Assembly: GCF_001593005.1 (NCBI RefSeq)
Contig: NZ_LQZQ01000051.1
Coordinates: 124,001-188,000 of the forward strand
DNA length: 64,000 bases
Source of the DNA: Roseivirga ehrenbergii
Lineage (GTDB): Bacteria; Bacteroidota; Bacteroidia; Cytophagales; Cyclobacteriaceae
Direction: 5' to 3'
In this document: positions 23,483 through 32,196 of the stretch, one piece after another
Layout of the letters: each line of letters begins with the position of its first letter
How positions within the stretch are numbered: the stretch's first letter is position 1
Made by a program: the position numbers and the translations under genes
The notes under the pieces: model-generated
The model's input: only the letters and a program-made list of their open reading frames with translations
Told to the model about the DNA's origin: nothing
Database searches by the model: none

Positions 23483-24502
23483 TTATTGTATGTTACAACT
23501 GCCGTTAAAATCTGAGGCGTCAAAAATAGTTTTGGCGCTACCTTTTAAATTGCCTTGTACTACCTCGATGGTGAGCTGGTTACTTCCAGAACGTTTGGGA
23601 GAACAATATTCTAATAAATAGTAACTGTTGGCTTTACCGTTGATTAAATCACCGATTTCTTTGAATTTATCTAGCAACTCGCCAATGTTTACAGCTGATA
23701 CAAAGCTGGTTTTCCCAATCTCTTTCAATACTGGTTCGTCAATTTCGCCCCCAAGTCCAATGGTGTAGAACGAAATAGAAGGGTCTGCTTTTCTTACGGC
23801 TTCTAACGCTTGGCCTTTGGTAGATCGGTTGGCTTGGTCGGTTCCGTCAGTAAAAATCACTACCGAATTCGATCCAAACTTATCTAGTTCTTGCGACTGA
23901 CCGAGTCTTTGCGTTGCAATGCCTACACTTTGAATCACAGCGCCATAAAGGTTGGTAGAATTGTCTGAGCTCATTGAGGCGTTAATATTGTCAATGGCAT
24001 TTTTTAAAGTGGTTGTATTGGAAGTGATGGGTTGAAGCTGCTTAATGTTTTGAGAACCATCGAACCACCAAATTTCAACTTTTACGGCTCCGGCAGAAAC
24101 TTCACCTTCAGAAGGCACTACTTCGTCAATAAAGCTTTTAGCTGCCGACTTTAGAGGAGCCAAATTCTGACTACTTAATATACTTCCACTCAAATCGAGC
24201 AAAAGCATAATGTTGTAGTCTAAAACCTTCTCGTTCGGTTGTATTTTTCGTACCGCCTCAAACTCTGAAATTAAACTTCCATTTTCATAAATATTGAAGT
24301 CGGATTCTTTTAAGCCCGCCTTTCCTTTTCCTGCGCCATCTTGTACTTTAAAAAATACAGATACATTGGAAGGTAAATTGGTAAACTGATTTTCAATGGT
24401 TACTTGCAGTTGTGGAGTGGTGTCATTGTCTCCACTACAACTTTGTATAAGCATAAATATAAGTGCAGTCATTAGACCTGCCGTAAAACGTATTTGAGTC
24501 AT
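23483..24502 (-). CDS. Von Willebrand factor A domain lipoprotein
   Basis: About 339 residues from the ATG at 24502. The N-terminus MTQIRFTAGLMTALIFMLIQ ends at a lipobox-like IQSC, so it is probably a lipoprotein. An N-terminal Ig-like region (about 25-95) precedes a VWA domain with an intact MIDAS: DLSGS, a Thr in the central loop, and VIFTDGTDQ. The last 40 residues contain two cysteines (YCSPKR and GSCNIQ) and may form a small beta domain. It probably binds another protein through a divalent metal at the cell surface; the ligand is unknown. A TTG start at 24532 is possible but would displace the signal peptide. Confidence 0.85.
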   Translation of the reverse strand: MTQIRFTAGLMTALIFMLIQSCSGDNDTTPQLQVTIENQFTNLPSNVSVFFKVQDGAGKGKAGLKESDFNIYENGSLISEFEAVRKIQPNEKVLDYNIMLLLDLSGSILSSQNLAPLKSAAKSFIDEVVPSEGEVSAGAVKVEIWWFDGSQNIKQLQPITSNTTTLKNAIDNINASMSSDNSTNLYGAVIQSVGIATQRLGQSQELDKFGSNSVVIFTDGTDQANRSTKGQALEAVRKADPSISFYTIGLGGEIDEPVLKEIGKTSFVSAVNIGELLDKFKEIGDLINGKANSYYLLEYCSPKRSGSNQLTIEVVQGNLKGSAKTIFDASDFNGSCNIQ

Positions 24503-24578
24503 GTTGTCTCTAGGTTGGTACTTCACACTCAACCTTGAAACTTATGTCGATATTGTGTGGTTAACAGCATAATTGATT

Positions 24579-24586
24579 TAATTTTG
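24579..24586 (+). promoter_or_regulatory. -7 promoter element of osmC-like gene
   Basis: TAATTTTG matches TAnnTTTG exactly and lies 22 bp before the OsmC-family start codon. Confidence 0.55.
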
Positions 24587-24608
24587 AACTTTAATAAAAC
24601 CACGCAAT

Positions 24609-25013
24609 ATGAGAGTTACAACTACGTTCAAGGATGATTATGAATTTCAATCGGTTAACGAAGAAGGCAATGTTCTAGACATTGACATGTATTCTGCTGA
24701 CAAGAAAAAACACATGTCGCCTACCCAATTGTTGTTATCAGGTTTAGCAGCTTGCGCTTCGGTTGACTTGGTTCAAATGTTGAAAAAGCGTAAGAAAACT
24801 GTAAATGGCCTTACTGTAGTTGCCGATGGTACTCGTAGGGATGAACACCCGAGAGCATTCACTCATATTACTCTCACCTTTACCGTTGATTCTCCTGACG
24901 TTACCGAGGAAGAGTTTGAGAAAATGGGTCATTTGGCCGCTACAAAATATTGCTCTGTTGCTGGTACATTAAACTCAGAAGTAGATCACAAGTTTATAGT
25001 GAATAGAGCCTAA
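24609..25013 (+). CDS. OsmC family protein (thiol peroxidase-like)
   Basis: A 134-residue OsmC/Ohr-superfamily protein. SPTQLLLSGLAACASVDLVQ includes the first redox Cys in the family helix, and LAATKYCSVAGTLN holds the second. Members use this Cys pair to reduce organic hydroperoxides. This is the short YhfA/OsmC-like type. It has its own promoter (24579-24586) and is followed after 9 bp by a small gene that may be co-expressed. Confidence 0.92.
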   Translation: MRVTTTFKDDYEFQSVNEEGNVLDIDMYSADKKKHMSPTQLLLSGLAACASVDLVQMLKKRKKTVNGLTVVADGTRRDEHPRAFTHITLTFTVDSPDVTEEEFEKMGHLAATKYCSVAGTLNSEVDHKFIVNRA

Positions 25014-25022
25014 TTACTACCT

Positions 25023-25253
25023 GTGAGAGTTGTAAAGGAGATACCCAATAGCAAATGTAAAATCACCGTTTTTTCATGGAATGGAAAATTCCTCATCAAA
25101 TTGGAAAACGGTGGTTTTGAACAAACCTTTAAGGTAAGCGAGCTTGATGTACTTGAGCAAGAACTTGACGAAATACTAAACGAAACTTTTATTACAGAAG
25201 CTATTGAGCGATTTGATGATATGGCAAAATCGCTGCGTAAAGCCATTCCTTAG
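25023..25253 (+). CDS. Small conserved-looking protein, unknown
   Basis: A 76-residue open frame starting with GTG 9 bp after the OsmC gene. The sequence reads as a small alpha/beta protein: a beta-rich first half (KCKITVFSWNGKFLIKLENG, then TFKVSELDV) and an amphipathic second half (ETFITEAIERFDDMAKSLRK). No signal or membrane segment is present. I do not recognise a family. The tight spacing and coherent composition make it likely to be a real gene. Confidence 0.65.
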   Translation: MRVVKEIPNSKCKITVFSWNGKFLIKLENGGFEQTFKVSELDVLEQELDEILNETFITEAIERFDDMAKSLRKAIP

Positions 25254-25297
25254 AATGTGCTATTGATTTTTTGGCTGGTATTGTGTAAGTAGTTCTG

Positions 25298-25305
25298 TAT
25301 TTTTG
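25298..25305 (+). promoter_or_regulatory. -7 promoter element of the hybrid histidine kinase gene
   Basis: TATTTTTG matches TAnnTTTG exactly, 40 bp before the start codon at 25346. Confidence 0.5.
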
Positions 25306-25345
25306 TTATTCTTGTTCTTGAACATTTGCTTTTGCTAAACATTAC

Positions 25346-27415
25346 ATGATCTATTTTCTACTCTCTTTAGCTGTCATTCTAGCACTTGTTTTCGCCTATC
25401 TTTTATTTCAAGCCAAACAAAAGACTACCTCATTACAAGGAGAACTCCATGCAGTAAAGGAGAAGTATGATGAGAACCAATTTCAACTCGACTTTTTCTT
25501 AGATCATACTTCCGACTTCCTTTTTAAATTCAATACCAAGGGAATAGTTACCTATTCATCAATGAATGTGGTGCGAGTAATGGGACGAAATCCTAATATA
25601 AGACTCGCCCATTATAGTACGAGTTACACCGACAATCCAATAAATGATAAAGCACGCGAGAGAATAGATGGATTTCTTGCAGGAAAGTATGATTCTGTCC
25701 CTCCTTATTTTGTTGAGGTAAACGATTCAAAAGGCTATCCTCATATGTTAGAGGTGTTTCATAAGCCTATTTATAACGATCAAGGAGAGTTGATTTCTGT
25801 GACGGGAATTGCCAAAAACATTACTGGTATTTACAATGCAGAGTTAGAAATCAAGAAGTTTGAAAAGGAACAAATGTTGATTTTGGATGCCATTCCAGAC
25901 ACCATGTTCACCTTTGATAAAAAAGGTGTCTTCTTGAATTATCATGCTAAAAATGAGATGGGAGTAATTCTTTCAGCTGAAAAGCGAATAGGAGATAATA
26001 TAGTCGATATTTTCCCTGAAAGTATAATTTCATTGATGACTGCGGGCTTAAAGAAAGCACTTGAAACCGATCAAATGCAAACGGTTGAGTTTAAACTCCA
26101 AGTAAATAAGAAAGAGCATTTTTGCGAAGGCAGGTTTATCAAACTAACCGATGATAGGATCCTTTTGATGATGCGCGATATTACCGCTCAAAAGCAACTG
26201 GAAGAAGGTTTGAAATTGGCCAAAGAAGCTGCTGAAAATGCAAACCAAGCTAAGAGTACATTTCTGGCAACCATGAGTCATGAAATAAGAACGCCAATGA
26301 ATGGTGTAATTGGAATGACGAATCTCTTAAATGAAACCTTGCTCAATCCTGAACAGAGAGATTATGTGGAAACCATAAAGGTAAGTGGAGAAACATTACT
26401 TAGAATTCTAAACGATATTCTTGACTATTCCAGAATTGAATCGGGTAAGATAACTTTAGAAGATTCAGTTTTTGGATTGAAAAGGGTAGTGGAGGAGTCT
26501 TTAAATCTTGTGGCTTATGAAGCTAAAGGCAAGAAAGTTGGACTGAACTTAATTATAGATGAAAATGTACCTGAATTTTTCTTTGCCGATAGAAATAGAC
26601 TAGGGCAAATACTAGTCAATTTGCTTTCAAATGCAGTAAAGTTTACAGAAAGAGGCTTTGTGTCTGTTAGGGTTTCTTTGATAGAAATTAAAGGAGATAC
26701 GGCCAATATAGAGTTCAAAATTCAAGATACAGGGATAGGAGTTGCAAAAGAGGAAATCAAAAACCTCTTTAAAGAATTTACCCAAGTAGAATCTTCTAAT
26801 TCCAGACGATTTGGAGGCAGCGGATTAGGTTTAGCTATCGTTAAGAATTTGCTAAAGTTATATAACGGAAAGGTTTCTGTTCAAAGTGAGCTTGGTGTTG
26901 GTTCCCTGTTCAGTTTTAACGTGCACTTGAACCTTGCAGTAGAAGGTATGGTAGAAGGGAAAATGGAGCATTCTACCAAATCTAGTCGCTACGAAACGGG
27001 TAAATTAGCAGGAGTACTTTCAGGTAAATACCCGCTCAAAATTCTTTTGGCAGAAGATAACAAGATCAATAGCAAACTCATATGTCTTATATTAGAGCGT
27101 ATGGGCTACATACCAGCCTTAGCAAAAACAGGGTTAGAAGCATTGTCAAAAATGCAAGCGGAGACTTTTGATGTGATTTTAATGGATGTTCAAATGCCAG
27201 TAATGGATGGGCTAGAAGCCACAAAAAAAATTAAAGCGCTCGACTTAAATACACCTCCCTATATCATCGGTATTTCAGCAAGTGCTTTCGATGAGGATGT
27301 TCAAAAAGCCCTCGAAAGCGGCATGGATGATTATCTGATAAAGCCTGTTAAGTTTGATGCTCTGCGCGAAAAACTTATCCAAGTAGGGCAAAGGCGTTTT
27401 CCTTTTGTGTCTTGA
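25346..27415 (+). CDS. Hybrid sensor histidine kinase with PAS domains and receiver
   Basis: A 689-residue protein. One N-terminal membrane helix (MIYFLLSLAVILALVFAYLL) is followed by a PAS domain (about 45-165), a second PAS (about 175-290), HisKA with the phospho-acceptor His312 in TMSHEIRTPMNGVIGM, and an HATPase domain with N-box QILVNLLSNAVKFTE, DTGIGV and GGSGLGLAIVKNL. A C-terminal receiver has its phospho-acceptor Asp614 in VILMDVQMPVMDG and the switch lysine in YLIKPVK. It senses a signal through the PAS domains and passes phosphate internally to its own receiver. No response regulator or HPt gene is adjacent. The cognate output is unknown. It ends 22 bp before bioD but is probably separate. 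Confidence 0.93.
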   Translation: MIYFLLSLAVILALVFAYLLFQAKQKTTSLQGELHAVKEKYDENQFQLDFFLDHTSDFLFKFNTKGIVTYSSMNVVRVMGRNPNIRLAHYSTSYTDNPINDKARERIDGFLAGKYDSVPPYFVEVNDSKGYPHMLEVFHKPIYNDQGELISVTGIAKNITGIYNAELEIKKFEKEQMLILDAIPDTMFTFDKKGVFLNYHAKNEMGVILSAEKRIGDNIVDIFPESIISLMTAGLKKALETDQMQTVEFKLQVNKKEHFCEGRFIKLTDDRILLMMRDITAQKQLEEGLKLAKEAAENANQAKSTFLATMSHEIRTPMNGVIGMTNLLNETLLNPEQRDYVETIKVSGETLLRILNDILDYSRIESGKITLEDSVFGLKRVVEESLNLVAYEAKGKKVGLNLIIDENVPEFFFADRNRLGQILVNLLSNAVKFTERGFVSVRVSLIEIKGDTANIEFKIQDTGIGVAKEEIKNLFKEFTQVESSNSRRFGGSGLGLAIVKNLLKLYNGKVSVQSELGVGSLFSFNVHLNLAVEGMVEGKMEHSTKSSRYETGKLAGVLSGKYPLKILLAEDNKINSKLICLILERMGYIPALAKTGLEALSKMQAETFDVILMDVQMPVMDGLEATKKIKALDLNTPPYIIGISASAFDEDVQKALESGMDDYLIKPVKFDALREKLIQVGQRRFPFVS

Positions 27416-27437
27416 GTTTCGTTCATAGCTTTACAGC

Positions 27438-28049
27438 ATGAATTATTTTGTTACAGCCATAGGTACCGATAGTGGCAAAACCTTGGTTTCCTCCATTTTA
27501 GTAGAGGCCTTGAAAGCCGATTATTGGAAGCCTGTGCAAGCAGGAAAACCATTAGATACAGAAACGGTTAAAGAATTGGTGAGCAATGAGATCACAAGGT
27601 TCCATCCTGAAACTCATATATTTAAACTACCAGCTTCACCACATGCTGCTGCAAAATTCGAACATCTAGCCATACAACTAGATGATTTTGTGCTTCCTGA
27701 AACTACCAATGATATTGTAATTGAAGGAGCAGGAGGGGTTTTGGTACCCATTAATCAAGAGCATTATGTGATCGATATTGCCCGCGAGTTATCTTCTCCG
27801 GTAATTCTAGTGGTGAACCTTTATTTGGGCTGTATTAATCATACTTTACTTACGGTAGATTATTTAAAGCGAAATAAAATTCCAGTGTTAGGGATAGTTT
27901 TCAACGGAGATCCTGACTTTGAAAGTGAAAGTATTATTGAAGAAAAATCTGGATACAAGGTGCTGTTAAGACTTCCAAAACTCAGTTTGATCAATAAAGA
28001 AATAATAAAATATTGGGCTGACGAGCTAATGCTGAATTGGTATGAGTGA
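27438..28049 (+). CDS. bioD: Dethiobiotin synthetase BioD
   Basis: A 203-residue enzyme that forms the ureido ring of dethiobiotin from 7,8-diaminopelargonate, CO2 and ATP. The P-loop GTDSGKTLVSS is at the N-terminus, followed by YWKPVQAGKP (substrate-binding), EGAGGVLVPI (second nucleotide and metal motif) and the NLYLGCINHTLL helix. It overlaps bioA by 8 nt, giving a translationally coupled bioD-bioA pair that covers the two steps before biotin synthase. bioB, bioC, bioF and bioH are not in this window. TTTG (27404-27407) and TAGCTTTA (27426-27433) resemble a promoter with almost no leader. Confidence 0.95.
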   Translation: MNYFVTAIGTDSGKTLVSSILVEALKADYWKPVQAGKPLDTETVKELVSNEITRFHPETHIFKLPASPHAAAKFEHLAIQLDDFVLPETTNDIVIEGAGGVLVPINQEHYVIDIARELSSPVILVVNLYLGCINHTLLTVDYLKRNKIPVLGIVFNGDPDFESESIIEEKSGYKVLLRLPKLSLINKEIIKYWADELMLNWYE

Positions 28050-29340
28050 TTGGATTAAGAAAGATGCTGAAGCGATTTGGCACCCTTTCACCCCTTTAAG
28101 GGGAATGGAAAATCCGCTGATGATCGAGCGGGCAGAAGGAGTAAATTTATATACCAGTGATGGGGCGAAAATCATTGATGCCATTTCATCTTGGTGGGTC
28201 AATTTACATGGGCATAGCCATCCACATATTGCCAAAGCCATTGCAGACCAAGCGTCAAAATTAGAACATGTAATTTTTGCAGGTTTTACACACGAACCCG
28301 CTATTCGTTTGGCGGAGCGTTTATTAGAAATACTGCCCGAAAATCAATCGAAGGTTTTTTATTCCGATAACGGAAGTACAGCAACAGAAGTAGCTATAAA
28401 AATGGCTTTTCAGTATTTCTATAATCAAGGGGTTAGTAAAAAGAAAATTATAGCGATTGATGGTGCATATCATGGCGATACGTTTGGTGCTATGTCGGTA
28501 GGGGAAAGAGGCCCGTTTACTGAACCTTTCGATCCATATTTGTTCGATGTCAGTTTTGTTGATTTTCCAGAAGAAGGAAAAGAAGAAAAGGTTTATCAGC
28601 AATTTAGAACCTTGGTTGAAAAAGGTGATGTGGCTGCTTTTATTTTCGAACCCATCATTCAAGGGGCATCGGGTATGCGTGTTTACAGCATGGCTTTGCT
28701 CGATAAAATGATGGCACTGGCGCAGACATATGATGTGATTTGCATTGCCGATGAAGTAATGACAGGATTTGGCCGAACAGGGAAATTGTTTGCTTCCGAT
28801 TGTCTCATCAATAAACCAGATGTATTCTGTTTATCGAAAGGCTTATCAGGTGGAGCAATGGCCATGGGAGTAACTACATGCACAGAGAAAATTCAAGCCG
28901 CTTATCGTTCAAATGACTTGATGAAAACCTTCTTTCACGGTCATTCATTTACGGCCAACCCAATGACCTGCGCAGCGGCAAATGCCTCCTTAGATTTATT
29001 GCTTACCAAAGAAAGTGAAGAGAACAGATTGCGATTAAATGATCGTCATCTTTCATTTCTGAAAATGATAGAAAACCATTCTATGGTACGAAATGCCAGA
29101 GTTTTGGGAACAATTCTGGCCTTTGAAATGAATACAGAAAAGGATACCTCTTATTTTAATGAGGCGCGTCATTATCTTTATCCCTACTTCATTAGCAAAG
29201 GAGTTTTGCTTCGTCCCTTGGGAAATGTGCTCTATTTGATTCCTCCTTATGTAATTAGTGACGAAGATTTGAACTACGTATATCAAACCGTTTTAGACTT
29301 CTTAAATAACCCACCTAAACCAGAGAGTACAAAAGGTTAG
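28042..29340 (+). CDS. bioA: Adenosylmethionine-8-amino-7-oxononanoate aminotransferase BioA
   Basis: A 432-residue class-III aminotransferase that converts KAPA to DAPA using S-adenosylmethionine as amino donor. Visible: substrate region IWHPFTPLRGMENPL, SDNGSTATEVAIKMAFQYF at the PLP phosphate site, AYHGDTFGAMSVG, DEVMTGFGRTGKLFA (Asp contacting the PLP nitrogen) and LSKGLSGG with the PLP lysine. Its start lies inside the end of bioD, which signals operon expression. Length and motifs fit BioA rather than the related DAPA-lysine-type enzymes. Confidence 0.95.
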   Translation: MSDWIKKDAEAIWHPFTPLRGMENPLMIERAEGVNLYTSDGAKIIDAISSWWVNLHGHSHPHIAKAIADQASKLEHVIFAGFTHEPAIRLAERLLEILPENQSKVFYSDNGSTATEVAIKMAFQYFYNQGVSKKKIIAIDGAYHGDTFGAMSVGERGPFTEPFDPYLFDVSFVDFPEEGKEEKVYQQFRTLVEKGDVAAFIFEPIIQGASGMRVYSMALLDKMMALAQTYDVICIADEVMTGFGRTGKLFASDCLINKPDVFCLSKGLSGGAMAMGVTTCTEKIQAAYRSNDLMKTFFHGHSFTANPMTCAAANASLDLLLTKESEENRLRLNDRHLSFLKMIENHSMVRNARVLGTILAFEMNTEKDTSYFNEARHYLYPYFISKGVLLRPLGNVLYLIPPYVISDEDLNYVYQTVLDFLNNPPKPESTKG

Positions 29341-29515
29341 AAAACAGCTTATACAACTTAAAAGGAAGGCTTTTAAGTAAAACTGACTGATACATTTAGT
29401 TGAGTGCAGAACTAAAATTTTCTATTGTGCCAAAAAGCTAGGTTTTGATACCGAGTATTGATTTTATTTTTAACTTTATGCGATTAAAGTACCCATAGTA
29501 ATAAACCCAGTTTTT

Positions 29516-30637
29516 ATGAAGTTTATCGTTTCTTCAGCAGAATTGCTAAAGCGCCTTTCCAATATCAATGGAGTAATCACTACTAATCCAGTAGTGCCAA
29601 TCCTTGAAAACTTTTTATTCGAAATTAAAGATGGGCTTTTGACCATCACGGCTTCTGATCTTCAAACCTCAATGATTACAGAGATTGATGTAGAAGCAAA
29701 AGAAAATGGAAGCATTGCGGTTCCTGCTCGTATCTTAATGGATACGCTTAAGAATTTACCAGAGCAGCCTGTAACGTTTACTATCGACAATGAAACTTAC
29801 AGTGTTGAAATCAACTCTGACAATGGTAGATATAAACTGGCTGGTGAAAACGCTACTGATTTCCCTAAAGTGCCAGAGGTAACTGATGCCTACCAAGTAG
29901 ACATGTCTACAGAGGTGTTGAGCAGTGCAATCAACAATACAATTTTTGCTACTAGCAACGATGAGTTGCGACCAGCAATGACTGGGGTTTATGTAAAGTT
30001 GGCAGAAACTAACACTACTTTTGTAGCGACTGATGGTCACCGTTTGGTACGTTATAGAAGAGTAGATGTAGCTTCTGATACTGGAATGTCGATCATCATT
30101 CCTCGTAAAGCCTTGAACTTGCTTAAGTCTACTTTGCCTTCAGAAAATTCGAATGTAGTGGTGGAATACAATGCATCTAATGCCTACTTCCATTTCAATG
30201 CAATAAAAATGATTTGCCGTTTGATCGATGAGCGTTTCCCTGATTATGAAAACGTAATTCCTTCTGACAACCCAATCGAAATGAAAATCAACAAAAGCGA
30301 GCTTTTAGGTTCGTTGAAAAGGATTTCGATTTATGCCAACAAAACTACACACCAAATTAGATTGAAAATTACAGGTAGCGAACTTACTGTTTCTGCTGAA
30401 GATTTAGATTTCTCTAACGAAGCAAAAGAAACTTTGGCTTGCGAGCATGAGGGAGAAGATATCGAAATTGGTTTCAACGCTAAATTCTTGGTAGAAATGT
30501 TGAGTAACCTGCATTCTAAAGAAGTTACGCTTCAAATGTCAGCGCCTAATCGTGCTGGGCTTTTGATTCCTGGTGATAAAGATGAAAGCGAAGATATTCT
30601 TATGCTGGTAATGCCAGTTATGTTGAATAACTACTAA
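29516..30637 (+). CDS. dnaN: DNA polymerase III subunit beta (sliding clamp)
   Basis: A 373-residue protein with the three repeated clamp domains. The N-terminus MKFIVSSAELLKRLSNINGV, the second-domain ATDGHRLVRY and the C-terminal MLVMPVMLNN (hydrophobic end that closes the clamp site) are characteristic. As a ring dimer it tethers DNA polymerase III and other repair proteins to DNA. It is not next to dnaA here, which is usual in this phylum. A strong terminator follows. Confidence 0.97.
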   Translation: MKFIVSSAELLKRLSNINGVITTNPVVPILENFLFEIKDGLLTITASDLQTSMITEIDVEAKENGSIAVPARILMDTLKNLPEQPVTFTIDNETYSVEINSDNGRYKLAGENATDFPKVPEVTDAYQVDMSTEVLSSAINNTIFATSNDELRPAMTGVYVKLAETNTTFVATDGHRLVRYRRVDVASDTGMSIIIPRKALNLLKSTLPSENSNVVVEYNASNAYFHFNAIKMICRLIDERFPDYENVIPSDNPIEMKINKSELLGSLKRISIYANKTTHQIRLKITGSELTVSAEDLDFSNEAKETLACEHEGEDIEIGFNAKFLVEMLSNLHSKEVTLQMSAPNRAGLLIPGDKDESEDILMLVMPVMLNNY

Positions 30638-30661
30638 TTCATCATCAGCAAAAATTTAAAG

Positions 30662-30685
30662 AAAGGAGCTTTAGGCTCCTTTTTT
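30662..30685 (+). terminator. Terminator of dnaN
   Basis: AAAGGAGC (30662-30669) pairs with GCTCCTTT (30675-30682) around a 5-nt loop TTTAG and is followed by further T, a typical short intrinsic terminator. Confidence 0.88.
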
Positions 30686-30732
30686 ATTTTCAATCCTCTT
30701 TTTTTGATAACTTCGTTAATTAAAAACGAAAA

Positions 30733-31146
30733 GTGCTATCTAAGAAAACCCAATACGCTTTCCATGCCCTTACCTACTTGGCTGAAAACCAAGACAAGGG
30801 GCCCGTACTCATTTCTGAAATTTCAGAAGAGAGAAAAATCTCTTTAAAGTTCTTAGAGAATATTCTTTTAGAATTGAAGAAGTCTGGTATTCTGGGGAGT
30901 AAGAAGGGAAAGGGTGGAGGCTATTACCTTATTAAACCTCCCGAAGAGATTGGTCTAGCAAAAATTATTCGGTTACTCGATGGTCCTATCGCATTGCTTC
31001 CATGTGTTAGTTTAAACTATTATGAACGATGTGAAAACTGCCAAGAAGAGATTTGTGGACTTAATGTAGTGATGAGCGAGGTGCGTGATAATACACTTAA
31101 AGTGTTGGAAAATAAGTCGTTAAAGGATGTATTGAGAAAGCATTAA
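30733..31146 (+). CDS. Rrf2 family transcriptional regulator
   Basis: A 137-residue protein with GTG start. The winged helix is SKKTQYAFHALTYLAENQDK, SEERKISLKFLENILLELKK, GKGGGYYLIKPPEEIGLAKI. Four cysteines cluster in the C-terminal half (PCVSLNYYERCENCQEEICG), a pattern used for Fe-S ligation or thiol sensing in Rrf2 proteins such as IscR. Position directly upstream of the sulfate-assimilation genes suggests that it senses sulfur or Fe-S status and controls them, like CymR/CysR-type Rrf2 proteins. The regulatory target is inferred. Confidence 0.9.
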   Translation: MLSKKTQYAFHALTYLAENQDKGPVLISEISEERKISLKFLENILLELKKSGILGSKKGKGGGYYLIKPPEEIGLAKIIRLLDGPIALLPCVSLNYYERCENCQEEICGLNVVMSEVRDNTLKVLENKSLKDVLRKH

Positions 31147-31188
31147 AAAAATTTTACTTATTAGTCTATTAAAATGGTAGGGAATATA

Positions 31189-31196
31189 TACTTTTG
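31189..31196 (+). promoter_or_regulatory. -7 promoter element of the DUF2061-cysHDN operon
   Basis: TACTTTTG is an exact TAnnTTTG match. Transcription would begin near 31203, downstream of the in-frame GTG at 31196. This favours the ATG at 31229 as the DUF2061 start. Confidence 0.6.
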
Positions 31197-31228
31197 TGAA
31201 CTCAGTGTTTCAACAAAAGAGAAGTACT

Positions 31229-31474
31229 ATGTTTTTAGACTCGGTGGTAAAGAGTAAAATAGAGAGGGAGCAGCAAAGTGATAGCAACCTTAAAAGCATT
31301 CTTAAAACAATTAGTTGGCGAATTGTCGGTACGATCGACACCATAATGATTTCTTATTTTATTACAGGTGAAGTAAGTCTGGCCTTGTCAATAGGTTCGG
31401 TTGAGGTATTCAGTAAAATAGTTCTCTACTATTTTCACGAACGAGTTTGGTCTTCTGTAAAGCTGAAAAAATAA
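31229..31474 (+). CDS. DUF2061 small membrane protein of the sulfate assimilation operon
   Basis: About 81 residues from the ATG at 31229. The protein holds the DUF2061 pattern KSILKTISWRIVGTIDTIMI followed by SYFITGEVSLALSIGSVEVF and YYFHERVW, with two short membrane helices. Its function is unknown, but the family repeatedly occurs in sulfur gene clusters. It is 3 bp from cysH and is the first gene of this operon. A GTG at 31196 would start within the promoter and is rejected. Confidence 0.85.
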   Translation: MFLDSVVKSKIEREQQSDSNLKSILKTISWRIVGTIDTIMISYFITGEVSLALSIGSVEVFSKIVLYYFHERVWSSVKLKK

Positions 31475-31477
31475 AGG

Positions 31478-32188
31478 ATGAAGGAGAGGATTGATGAGTT
31501 TAACAGCCAATATGCTGGACATGCAATAGAGGAGGTGATCCATTCATTAACTGAACAGTTTCCTGCTCAGGTTAAGTTTTCAAGTGCCTTTGGGCAAGAA
31601 GATCAAGTGATTACCGACATCATTTTTAGAGAACAGTTGGCGGTTGAAGTTTTCACTTTGGATACGGGGCGCTTGTTTCCTGAGACCTATGACTTAATGG
31701 AAAAGACAAGGGTGCGCTACAAGCAGGAAATAACAACCTACTTCCCAAAGTCAGAAGATGTTGAGTCACTAGTGAGTGAAAAAGGTTTTTTCAGCTTTTA
31801 CGAATCCATTGAAAATAGGAAGGAATGCTGCTATATACGAAAAGTGGCTCCGTTGAAAAGGGCTTTAAAAAGCGCTAAGGTTTGGATTACAGGTTTAAGA
31901 GCCGGTCAGTCCGACAGTCGTCAACATTTGAATTTGTTTGAATGGGATGAAGCCAATCAGGTAATTAAGTACAACCCCATTCTAAATTGGAGTTATGATG
32001 CCATGCTTGCTTATCTCGAAGAATACAAGGTGCCTTACAATACGCTTCATAATAAGGGCTTTGTGAGTATTGGTTGCCAACCATGCACTCGGGCAATAAG
32101 CCCTGACGAACCTGCAAGGGCTGGCCGATGGTGGTGGGAGAGTTCACAGAAAGAGTGTGGTTTACACGGAGTTACAACTAAGAAATAA
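31478..32188 (+). CDS. cysH: Adenylyl-sulfate reductase, Fe-S type (CysH family)
   Basis: A 236-residue assimilatory reductase. It begins with the PP-loop SSAFGQEDQV and has LDTGRLFPETYDLM. Paired cysteines CC (in RKECCYIRK) and CxxC (in GCQPCT) ligate a [4Fe-4S] cluster, and the C-terminal KECGLHG has the catalytic cysteine. Enzymes with the CC...CxxC pattern prefer APS over PAPS. The operon contains cysD and cysN but no APS kinase, which fits direct reduction of APS to sulfite with thioredoxin. Spacing to cysD is 8 bp. Confidence 0.95.
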   Translation: MKERIDEFNSQYAGHAIEEVIHSLTEQFPAQVKFSSAFGQEDQVITDIIFREQLAVEVFTLDTGRLFPETYDLMEKTRVRYKQEITTYFPKSEDVESLVSEKGFFSFYESIENRKECCYIRKVAPLKRALKSAKVWITGLRAGQSDSRQHLNLFEWDEANQVIKYNPILNWSYDAMLAYLEEYKVPYNTLHNKGFVSIGCQPCTRAISPDEPARAGRWWWESSQKECGLHGVTTKK

Positions 32189-32196
32189 AGCTTAAT

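Noticed and set aside
30638-31228. Sulfur-related riboswitch before the cys genes
   Set aside because: The gap holds a terminator, an Rrf2 gene and a promoter; no conserved riboswitch fold was recognised.
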